Shown here: positions 32,101 through 44,100 of the stretch, one piece after another
Position numbering within the stretch: position 1 is the first letter of the stretch
Layout of the letters: every line of letters begins with the position of its first letter
Source: Trichostrongylus colubriformis
Lineage: Eukaryota; Nematoda; Chromadorea; Rhabditida; Trichostrongylidae
Length of the DNA: 64,000 bases
Reading direction: 5' to 3'
Assembly (NCBI GenBank): GCA_963978905.1
Contig: OZ022261.1
Coordinates: 3,287,992-3,351,991, forward strand
Position numbers and translations under genes: made by a program
Notes under the pieces: generated by a model
Told to the model about the DNA's origin: nothing
The model's database searches: none
Seen by the model: the letters and a program-made list of their open reading frames with translations, nothing else

Positions 32101-35100
32101 TCTGTTATTTCAAGTTTCATAGTCCACGTAAGCGCCAGGTTGAATATCTGTTCGTTTAAGGCCAGGTACGATTTAGTTGGGTTGGCGTGTCTTGATTGTG
32201 TACAAGCGGCATAACACGGTGGGGGTACAGCCGCAAGAAAGGTGCAGCATAAACAGTTATCTAAGGACTTATCCACCCCACAAAGGCAAGCCACCGATCT
32301 GATTATTACGTGGTGGGCTTTTTAGAGGCGTACAAGCGTCCAGAAGGATCAAACCCTGCTATCTCGCATACTTCGCTCTGCTTGCTTCCACTCGAGCATG
32401 GTGAAGCCGTCACCGAATGGACCTTCTGTCCTCGCGGACAACCAGTCCCACCTTTATTCGATGAAGAATCCGTGGTTCCACGGTGATAAATCCGAGCCCA
32501 GAAAGTCGCTACCACTGGAGCATGGTAGTAAGCTGACCAAAAATATACCGAGGTCCAGCATTTTTTTTTTGTTCTTCGGTATTAAATACTTGAGTCTGTC
32601 CAGTAGCTGCGTAATTTCAAAGAATAAGCATTTCAAAACAGATGAACAGTTTGTCATCTGTTTTTGCAGAAGAAATTTGGTGTTTGCGCGAATTGTTGTC
32701 CACATTAGATAAACTTTTTACTAGGAGAGTTTTTCATGAATATGGCTCTGTCATTTCGCAGAGAATTGCATGTCTGCCTGTGCGTGTGTACCCCCCTGCT
32801 TGTCATAATGCTATGAGGGGTGAGACGAGCATAATAACCGCTACATATTCTATGCATGTCTCCAAAATATCATTATTGAAACATGACTCACAACAATTGC
32901 TCGCTTCTGCGTTCGGAATTGCTCACGTTCGATATCGCACCTGGAACAAAAATTTCCACTCAGTAAAAACATGAGAAATTGATATAAAGAGATAATAGTC
33001 ACAGATACAACAAGACATAGATGCAACATGAAAATGTCCATTACAGAAGTTTCGCGGAGCATTCAAATTTACTGTAGACCAAAAGCTTCAGTTTCTCTTC
33101 TACGCATTTGCACTTCGGGTGTGGGCCACGACATTCAAATTGGGTCAGAAAGCTTCATCTCGGCGAAGCGATTTTCAACGCAAACATATTATACCCGTCG
33201 CGCCTGACGATCCAGTTCCCGTGGTGCGTGACCCAACTGAAGGGTGATCAAGTGAGTAAATGTGGGTTGGAGGGAGTACACCGTATGACGCAACATTCGT
33301 GTATTGTGCCACATACAACCAAGGCACCACACACGTCTAGCAGCAAAACAGGCATTCTTGTTATGTACAACGTTTTCCATTCACTTTCACAGAAACCAAT
33401 TAACAAGATCCTCCATAACTTCCGGAACCACACGAGCTACAGTAGCGGTCAAAAATATATGCGGTTCCGGATTTTAACCATAACTTTGGTCACCGTTTAC
33501 ATATCTCGTTCAAATTTCTTTTTGTGTTTTGAAGGCAACTGTCATTCAGTGAAAGAAGGTATATCAGCCGAGTAGGGTGCAATGTGAAGGTGGAAAAAAT
33601 TATTTAACTGAAAACACTGAAAATGATCACCACCGCGCTTCGGTGCTGTCAGGATTCCAAAGGACGGGTAATAATGTTCTAGCCTCATTCCGCACTATTT
33701 TTTGCATAACAGCTCGTTTCGTTGAGTTATAAGTTTTTTATGGCTAAATGAATTTTTGAAAGGTTGGGCCATTTTTAGGGTTTCCAGATAGATAATTTAT
33801 TACTTTCACACTGCATCCTACTCGGCTAAGATACTTTTTTCATGGAGTAGCAGTTGCCTTCAAATTACTAAAAAAGAGTTTGTAAACGTCGGCCAAAATT
33901 ATGGTTATGTCCAAAACCGCATATATTTTTGACCGCTACTGTATCTCCCAAGTTCGAGCAGTCGATCTCCTCCTAATTAGTCGGCTCATTGAGATGGCTG
34001 AGACGGTGCATCGACCTCTTTCAATGACATTTCCATTTCACATAGCCACTGTATCTTATTAATGGTTTCCCATGATATACAGCAGAACACAACATTAGGG
34101 CCCACGACATTATCCAATAACGACCACAGATCTTATGCAGCCGTTGATTCCTTCTTGCATTTTTGAGAAAGGCTTATTGAGTAGTGAGTACATAGGTCAA
34201 AAAGAGGGCCATTGAAAGTCAAAAAAACAGAAAGAGAAAAGTGCTTTCGCTGTACTATCTGCAATACTTTCTCAAGGTCACTATGTGCTGCCACGCATAT
34301 GGTCACTATGTACTGCTACACGAATGCTCTGCGAGCTCCACCCCATATGTAAAGTATATTGAGTTGCATTCAATTTGTACTATATTTGTAGCAGTACACA
34401 TTAGCCTTGGGAAAGTATTGCAGATAGGACAGCAAAAGCAAATTCTTCTTTCTAATCTTTTGATTTTATGACCTTTTTTTATTCAACTTTTGCATCTACT
34501 CTCCAATAAGCTATTCCCAAAAACTTGTGAAAGAATAAACGGCTGCATAAATTTCGTGGGCATAATTGTTAATATCGTAGGCCTTGATATGTGAGCCGCC
34601 GCTATATCATTAGATGCCGTTAATAAGATACTATGGCTATGTGGAAGTGAGATATCATTGTGAGACGTCGATACAATGTTTCAGCCATCCCAACAAGCCA
34701 ATCAGTTACGAGGAGATCGAAGTATCGGACGAAAAGATCGATTGCTCGGACAAGGAAGATGGCCCGTATCAGTTCTGGAGGGTATAAAATCTTACTAATC
34801 AATTTCTTCAGGTTCACTATTTCTGTGATTTCTGCTCAATCAACGCGATTCATCAAAAAAATTAATTGCTCACGTTAAAAAAAAACTGAGGCTAAACTTA
34901 TGACAAAGCAAGAAGCTAACAAAATTCAGTACTTATATTCGTAAACGGACGCGTTGTCGACCATGAGTTATGTGCTCGTGCTGCGATGACCGAGGAAAAG
35001 GATTAGAAGTCATGCAAGTTATGCGGCAGGGATAATGAATGGAAAAAAAGAAAGAAAATAGAAACCAAAATGAAGCCATTTAATGAGCGCCACTGTGACA

Positions 35101-38100
35101 GCCGCGTCGCAATGCAACGGCGACGCGGCGATCGCGATGAAGCGCGGAATCTTCCCAGTAGAAGATTAAAACATTTTTTGAATACTTGTAAGTTTACTAA
35201 TACCATCTTTCAGAATACTGTAAACTGTTCCCTCGATAACTTCCTTAGACCAATCTATTGGATGCTTTATTTCTGTAACGGTTGCGTAGTTCTCTATATA
35301 GCAATCCACTCGAAGAAAATTTCAAAAAATTTCGAAGTGTTTTACTTTACATGGGCGTTACTTTCTTCAATTCAGCCTTATGAAAGCAAATTTGCGGCGT
35401 GGGATCTGCGATGTTTCCGGTCTTCAAGGCTTGAACTGCACTTAAAGAAAAAGAATGTATTTCAAAAAAGTCAGACGAGAAAATTTCTTCATCAAAGTGG
35501 CGAGATTCCCACGAACATTGCAAAAAATGATCCAGTGTGTCCAGAATGCCTCCTGTACACATCCTTTGCTCTCAAAGGTCCAATGGGATGGCGAAAAGAG
35601 GTGGCCGATCTCGCTGCGGGATGCGACATGTATGATGATTTCATCCACATTATTGGTACTATTAGGTTCTTATAACCGTAGTAAGACATGAAGGAAGCTC
35701 ATATCAGCTAATTCCTCGTTTTCATCCAAGTTTATAAGTATTCATCCATGGTGTAATCTGTGAATAGATACCGCTCTCCACGACTACGGTGAATTTTGTA
35801 GGTCACTTTGTACGTATTTTTGGTGCCAGCTGACCAATGAAAAAGCTATGGGCGCTGAACGGCCTCGCAGTGGATCGCGCCATGCACGAGGTTTCCACCG
35901 ACAATCCGGGGTACACTGGTACCGTGGTTGTCATGAAGTTGTAAACTGCGAACGAGGTATCTAGTATCGATCTCGCGCTACAGCATAGGTAATGCGCCTT
36001 TGATTTCAGAAGTTTGACTTTTTCAAGAGGACCAGGGAACAGCGTGCCCCTAGACTGGTTATCTTTTACGTTGTCCATGCGCTCTTCTCTCTATATCGTT
36101 TTAAGCACTTATCATTGAGCAAAATTAGTGTCGACCTTCTTTTCTATTTGTGAGGGTCGCTTTCTGTATGCCCTCCGAGATTTTCAAGCGAAGATTAAAT
36201 TAAATAATAAGTCTCCGGTTTGAACCTACTCAGACAGTTCTATCACATCTCCCCTTTACACCTGGACTCCCAGCCTGAGAAATTCCATTGATCATTGCCC
36301 ACTTCAACAAGTACGACCCCCTCCCAACGGACCAAATACAAGGTTTCTCGACGGAGACCTGACTCTGATCGAAATGATAGCACCCCCTGAAAAACACAAC
36401 GATCTGTGTGTCTCCCATTCGATATAGGAGACATGTTAAAACTTTGGAGAATATTACCAGTGGGCGCTCGTTACAATTACAGTGGGCGTGGCTCACTCGC
36501 TTGCACTCTGAGGTTGCCATTGAACGAAACCATGACTTCCTTGTATCTGAGGTCAACACTAGTACAGCTAGGGAAGATGAGTCCAATGGTATATATGTTT
36601 GTGTAGAAACTATGTACTGAAACAGAATCATAACGAGAAAAACGTGGATCCCTATTTTTAGACTTTATTTTTAAACACTTGTGGCGGGTATTGTACCTCA
36701 GCTGAAAGTCGCATGCTGTTATTAATTTAGTTCTTTATGCGGCGAAAAGAGTGTAGGAATTTATTCACCTGCGGCTCATCTGTGAAAACAAATTCTTGTA
36801 TTCAGCTAACAATTTGCTTGATCGATTGGCATCCTCCTCCAGCCGCGACACCTCTTTCCTGTACATCTCCTTCAGCTGGAAAGCAATCAAATCCATGATA
36901 AAAACAAAAAAAATACATGCAGTCAGGAAAACTTCATGCTCACGAGCATTAATGTCGTCAGTTACTTGGAACATAATGTCAGATAACAATCTACATTTTT
37001 TACTTGCACTTATTCAGAACGTCGAAAAAGTCATTAAGCGGGGGTGGCCATAATTGCGGTAGCATTGTTGGCGACGACTGTTACTTTGCGACAACTTTAC
37101 AAAATCGCAATCAGAATTGGAAGCTGTAATCTCGATATATTGATGCTAAACTTGTTCTAGTTCCTTACTCTGGGCTGTATAGAGGTGCGCTGACCTTTCC
37201 CCATCCAAATGTGGAAATGTCAGCGCACCTTAATACTGTAGCCCAGAGTAAGGAAGCAAGCCAAGTAAAGCTCCGCATCTAGTAAGGACCACGCATGAAC
37301 TAAGTTGAGCTCCGCCTACGGTGTAATTGTTAATCAAAATGAGCCAAACGTGGGAAAAGATTGGGATAAATACAGCGATCAGTTTCTGAGAACACGAGAG
37401 GATCTGCGCAGTGGCCGAAGCGTACCCTGGATGGGCAATTTTTCAACAAAAAGTCATGACTCGGTTACAACGAGCACAGACTACGAAAAAAAATTCGTGA
37501 AAAAAAAGAACAACGTTCGAGCTAGAACACAGTCAAAGTGAGCGGAGATCCGCCCACAATGGGAGGGGCATGTCATCAATCAAATGGTAATCACTGCAAA
37601 AATTGCGATTTATTTCTAGAATGGGCAGAAAAGTGGAAGTAGTCAGTAACAGCCTGCGCTATGAAAGGAAGATTCAACGGTGTGCGGAGCAATTGTGGTT
37701 TGGGCAGACCTTGAATTATGATGTAATGTGGTTCTCGACAAAGCAAAAATGACGAATGAAAGTAAGAGGCAAATGCTGCTCACGAGGAATGGGCCCGTTT
37801 CGAGGTAGGCGGGGTTGAAATAGAGAAAGTTGTAAAGCTAGGTTTTCTATATTCTATATATACAGAGAGCGTACCTGGTTATACTCTCGCTGTAAATTAC
37901 GATTTTCTTCCGCAAGGTCGTCATTCTGCTTAGTTAATGTGTTCACTTTATTTACAAAAGTTTCGAGTTGATCCTGGAATTGAGCTCAGAAAATAAAACA
38001 CTTTAATTGAAATCAAAGAAACGAGAAGAAAAAAAGGGAAGATGACGAATGAGAGGAAATGAAAAGCTGCAGCTATATAACGAACCTCAACGGTATCCAG

Positions 38101-41100
38101 TTTCCGACGAAGCTCAATTTTGCTAGTAACTAACTCATGTGCTAAATCGTCATTTTCGCGCTCCAGTCTGAGGATTGTGTCGCAATAGTGAGCATTTACC
38201 TTCTGTAATACAAATTACCATTAGCAAAATGAGCAAACATCGATTCAGATAATTAGTCGGTACGATACATTTTTACAGTGTACAGTCACATCGTATCTAA
38301 GCGCCTACGGAAAGCTGCGTTATTTCCAGTACCGTAAACGCCTTCTTCCAAAACACCCTATGGCACTATGGCAAACCGAACGATCAACGCAAAGATGAAC
38401 AGAAACGAGTTTGCTATTGTAAGACGGAAATGTTACCTGTAGTTTTACCAGAGGATCCTCTTGTAGGCGTTCACGCTCCTTAATTTCGTTATATTCCTTC
38501 TCGTACTTCCACAAGCGTTTGTGCTTCAACTGAAACATTATGAACTCAGAGTAACTGGCGGCTTATCTTACCACCAGTTTGACATGGGCAGGATCCCACA
38601 TTCATTACAATGGAAATGTACGCAGTCTACAACTGGTAGGATATCAAGGATTTTCGCCCTATCTAGAGTACCCTCGCCACCACAGTCATCACCAAATATT
38701 TAGAATCCAAATCCTACCTGCCTTTTCTAGTTTTTTCCAATCTCAAAATAATTTTGAGGGCGCATCACGAATTTCAGGTCCCAACTTCGCTAATTTGGTA
38801 CATCCCACCAAGGAAAAGCTAACCCCCTTTCTGAACTTCTTTCATCATCCTAGTCCTCCGGCGAATTTAAAACAGCATTGTGAATTTCGCGTCTGCCTCC
38901 AGTATCGGCTCACACTGATTTTCTTGATTTCAAGGCTCTTTAAACCGGTTTTGAACCTGTGTAATCAGACTTGAAAGTGCAGGTCCACCCACTACAATAG
39001 AGTTACACATCTTTCTAAAGACCTACTGCTCCTTACTCAATGGCTTCGGCGGCGTCTACCTTTTTCGAAACCGACATGCGATTTTCCACCTCTTAACCGC
39101 TCATTTCAGAGCCCTTCCCATGCCCATTGAGGGGTCTCTGCTCATATCAGATATGCTCAGCCCACCTAAGTAAAAGTAACTGCTCAAATTAAACAAATTT
39201 TACCCAATGTTTAAGCTTCCTTGAAGACGAGAGTATCACCGCCCATCGGAAAGGGCTCGATGTGTGCTAAGATCACTGTGTAAAAAGGATGGGATCCTTG
39301 CTGATCAATAAGCAGAGCATGCTCCTATTGAATTTTTCACATTAGGAATTTGCCGCACACTCTTGTCTATCCATTCAGAACTCTTTCCGGTACATAGTAC
39401 AGAATCCCGGTCTCATCACTCGTCAATATTCGCTTCAGATTTGCTCGTCACCGCTGCAACGGGTTCAAACTGCAACTCTGCATGTACACCGTCATGTGTA
39501 CTGTTGTCACTCAGGGAAAGAACACTAACGAATTTCCGTGCTTCTTTGACAAGTTTTCCGTGCTTTTCTGACCGGTTTTCCTCAGTTCTCCCAGCGTGTA
39601 GGAGCTTCAGCACGGTACCTGGTAGTTTCAAGAACTCATTGATTTTCTGACTGAGCGTCCAGAAATAGCTTTTGCCATCTCGAGGTGTACAATTACAAAA
39701 AGACTGACTCCATCGAGGCGTTCATTCAATTTTTGCGACTCATGAGCTTCGCCTGATATACCGGGTATATGTGACACATTCAAAGCCACGATTTATTACA
39801 CTTACATCCACAGCTCTGCGACATAACCGTTGAAAGGGCATTTCAGAGCATACAGCGCTCTTAAAAAGGAGTTTTATTATTTGTTAGAACTTGACATATT
39901 TATTATGGTAGGTACAATTAACAAAAATAAAGTCCACCATTACTGCGTCAAGAGTGCCAAGAAAGTGAATTTCTCCCTTACTGTGACTGTAAGACACTTA
40001 TGCATCTTGTATCGCCTGGTAAGGCCGCTTCCATACTTTGCGCACCGACGCCGTCACGCGCGTGCCGGCGTCGGTGCGCAAAGTATGGAAGCGGCCTAAC
40101 ATAATCGGGTAGACAAATGGTATCCTTTCATAAAGCGCGAACTGCAGAAAAAGGGCTGCTTATAGTATGCGGTTAAAACGCCTGGTAACATCACGTTCGT
40201 GTAGACTAAAAGAGATTCTTTCAAGAAAGCGCGAGCAACAGAGAAATGAAGTCTTTCTATGGTAAAAAAGCAAAACTGCATTGCATTCACAATCGCCAAC
40301 ACCCTTCTCAAAGCGGAAGAGTATTCTGAGGTATATCGGACGTTCGATTATGTGGAGCTACTGCATGAATGCTCACGTAAAAAATCGTGCGCAGATTCAA
40401 AAAAAAGCATCAAGACCACGATCAAAGGAAAAATCACGGACTCTATTAGCGGTTTATATTTGGGAACGTCAAAAAGAGGTAACTGGTGGTGTCTGCAGTC
40501 ACCACTTAAAAAGAAGAAAAAAGCCATCAGTGGCAACGAACCCATTCATTCTAGTGGTGCTCGCGAGCATGATGCGAAGACTGTCAAGCAAACGCTCTTG
40601 TTACATGCATGGGGAACCTGCTACGGTGATAGCCACACATAGTGCTCCTCAAAAAATCCTCTGCTTAGACCAAGGTAGCACAGCCAAGTAGCTACACGGT
40701 TTCGAAAATAGGGTAGTGATTTGTCACCTGGACACTGATAAAGTGTTCTCATCAAAATGCCAGAAAGTTGGGGAAAAGGTTGCAGAATTATGGAATGATT
40801 TAAATGGAACAGCCTGTACCTGTTTTTCAGTACGAATGCACTTCCTCAACAATAAAATTACCAAAATAAGGTTGGCGCTCAATGTTGTAAAGATGGCACT
40901 GAAAAGTAAGGCAAACGACAACACACCTTGAATTCTACAGCGTGGTGGATCAGAGCTTTCGCATTTGCTTCCGTCCTGTACTTCCGTGGTAGTGTCACTC
41001 GGAAATACCTAAAAAGATAATTCGAGTAAGAGGAATGAAAGTTGCACGATGTGAGTAGCAAACTCTAGTAACTCCGTGATCCGTTTACAACATTTACACA

Positions 41101-44100
41101 ATATATCTTTACAGCAAAAAAAGTGATAGTTCAAAAAACGCTTCTATGTTGAACTTTGGCTGTTGAGCTATTTCCAGTTACTATTTCGAAGAAAGGCAAA
41201 AGTTGTTCGTAAGTTTCATGAAGATACAAAATTATCGCATATTTGAGAGCGTCATCGTTGAGCCTACGCTCATTCACTACTCCTCCTCAAAATTATCGCA
41301 TATTTGAGAGCGTCATCGTTGAGCCTACGCTCATTCACTACTCCTCTAGGTAACAAATGGTACTCTCTGCTTAAAAATACAACATGTAGCCGAAAAAACA
41401 ACAGATCAGGGCAGAAAGGCCGTTACTCTGTACCACCGTACACAAAAACGTACTTCAAGGCTCCCTCGAAATCCAGCTGAAGCAAATCATCCGCAGCATC
41501 ATGGAGCAAAGCTAGAGATATGTGAAATATGGTATTCATTCCCTGGAAGAACAAGTATGAATGCTGTAACAGCCAATGTGTCCAAAGAATACGTTGAGCA
41601 GACCTCACTGAGAAATAGATCAATGATGAAAAACACCATTTGCAGAGGAAACTTTGCGGTAAATAGAGTGAGGAACCACTGCGAGGCGTACATATGCGTC
41701 TCCACTCCGATACTCTCGAGATGTGAGGCTAGACTGCTTTCATATTCCTAAAACATACTTTTACTTCTCTGAAAACCGAGAGAAAACAAGTGCTCACCTC
41801 CAGTAATCGGGATAATTGGTAAAACCGCAAATGTAATGAGTCGAATCCAAGTTTGAATAAATCCCGCAATTGATAATCGTACATAATTTTGACCAGCGTA
41901 CAAAAGGCTTGCTCCTCATTCATCTGAACCACGCTGCGAGTGAGAGAAAAAAGAATAGCAACATACAGTACAAACGAAATATGAGGCTATACTCACGTGA
42001 AGCAGTAAACTAGCTGCTAAAAATGAAAGTCCTTGGCAATATGATACTTCTTCATCGTAAAGTGAATAAGCCTGGAACGTTGCAGTTATCTTTCAACCAT
42101 ATGATCATATTGGAAACGCAAATCAACATTATATCGTAAACAGCTAAACTAAAAAAATGAAAATTGTAAGACTAATAGGAAAAAGTTCAAGATATGTGCA
42201 ATAAAAAAACCTTGCTGATCTTGTAGAGCGATTCTTGACCTTCTCCTCCAGCTTCTTTGAAATTCTCATGAGCAGGAAATGTCCTGTGAATATCCTTCAG
42301 AATCACTTGCTCGGAAGGGCAATCCTGAACACAGCAATTCAAGGCAAAATTTTTATCATATAAGTGAAAAGTTGACAATCATGGGTATTACGAAAGGTGA
42401 GACGCAGACACTGCCGATGGGAGATCGAAATTGTTAACAATGGATAAGGGCAGATAAGGGTTGTAAGACAACAAGGCAATGTATGGCAATGTTTCACAGT
42501 GTTTCCTATCACCTGCTTCTTATGAATGAGTAGAGTAAACAGTACTTCCTCTGCTAAGGATACAGAATCTGAGAACGGCTGGTTAAGTAAACCTCTTCCT
42601 TTTTACATAATCTTCCGATCACTGAATATATTCAGTTGGTGCATAATTAATGCGGCTTTTTTCAACAATTTTACCTGACAAAAGCAATGAAACTAAGCAA
42701 AAATGTGTTTCAATAATTATCTGGGAGCGTTTTTGTCATCGCAATCAAGGACTGCTTTTGTCATCGCAATCAAGGACTGCGATATGTGTTTTAGTGCATA
42801 CTTCGAAGAATTTGGAAAGCCCTTCACATCTAAGAAGAGCTGTTTCGTGTTGACCACTTTGTGAAGGAACATCACGTATCAGGCGTACTTAAGCCGATGT
42901 AAAATTTTGACTGTTAATGTAACCACTGACACCAAATATCCTCATAATGTAATTTTTAAAAAAGGAAAGTATGAGAACTTCGAGATCGCCTTCTTCATGT
43001 CTACTAAAGGCGTTAATTTCCTCAATTCAGGGCTCATGCGAGTCAATGAGAAAACGCAAAAAGGAGCTGGCCCAGAATGTCCCAAGTCCTTATCGAGCTT
43101 TCATGAAGCAACGAAGCCATTACATCACTACTTATCTCGTTTAACCATCCTTCTGTCATGACTAGCGGGAGTACCGAAGGAAAGCGTTAGTCCTATCGAA
43201 ACCCCATACGTGAATTCATGCAGGATCATGTGAGCGTTCTAGTTCAGTTTCTAAAGACGCAAACACTAACTTCGACTTTCTCTTACTTAGAAGAACTCAG
43301 ATTTGACCATCTTTAATATACCCCACAAGTCTAAGTTTTGCATACCTTTTCTAACAGAGTATGATAGGTGCTGACAAGATCGGGATCAAGGTGAACCTGA
43401 AAGTATTAGTTATATATTCATTCTCTATTTGCCACCAACAAAAACTGAAATCAGAACGCCTAGCAGCAAAAAAGCGTCACAAAAGTGAGAAAAAAATGCA
43501 TGTGTTCAAGGTGTGTACCCCAAATATCTGATCCACGCTTTATAAAAAACAAATGGTTGCCCTTATCAGAATTAACTAGGAAATTCCTACTACATTACAC
43601 TTAGAGCCTAACAAATACCTTGATGCTGTCAGAGTAAGGCGCAGGTAAATTCAAAGATACCGCCAGGACTAGTTTTCGTTTATTGCGGGATATGACAGAA
43701 GAGTAGTACAACAATAAAGAACGGAACGAGACGGTTACGAACCCGAGAGCGCGACCCTCTCCTACCACTTATTCTTCATAACAACGTGCCATCGCACCCT
43801 CTGCATCGCTCGGGGGTGGGGGGATGCAGATGGCAAGAGCACGGGAACCAGGCCGTGGGCGGGATTGTGTCAGAACTATCTAACTGGAACAGTTGACGCA
43901 AAAAAGCGGGACGCGGAAAACTCACAACGACAAGAAAGGCACCCAGCGCGCATGGCGACAGAATGCGCGTAGCGCGATGAGTTAATTGGACAGTGATGAC
44001 ATTTCAAACCCTTCACGACCACTCTACCGCCGCCACTCGTCCCTACACGACGCACCGGCAACGCTCCATAGAGAGCCTGAGGTTCGCCGTACAAAGCGAG

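Larger units (their letters stand above)
30184..36768. other. Largest tbc-11 intron(s), containing one unseen exon
   Basis: Phase shows that at least one exon of 3n+1 bases lies here. The RABGAP1 alignment predicts about 20 residues following KNLFSQMSR. I could not identify it. Repeats listed separately occupy 31718-31971, 33440-33941 and 35300-35960. 32000-33430 and 33950-35290 contain no supported gene. Confidence 0.6.

Noticed and set aside
40259..40691. Two overlapping plus-strand frames of 127 and 136 codons
   Set aside because: Antisense to tbc-11 and within its intron, rich in Lys and Ser from A-rich sequence, with no splice or domain support.
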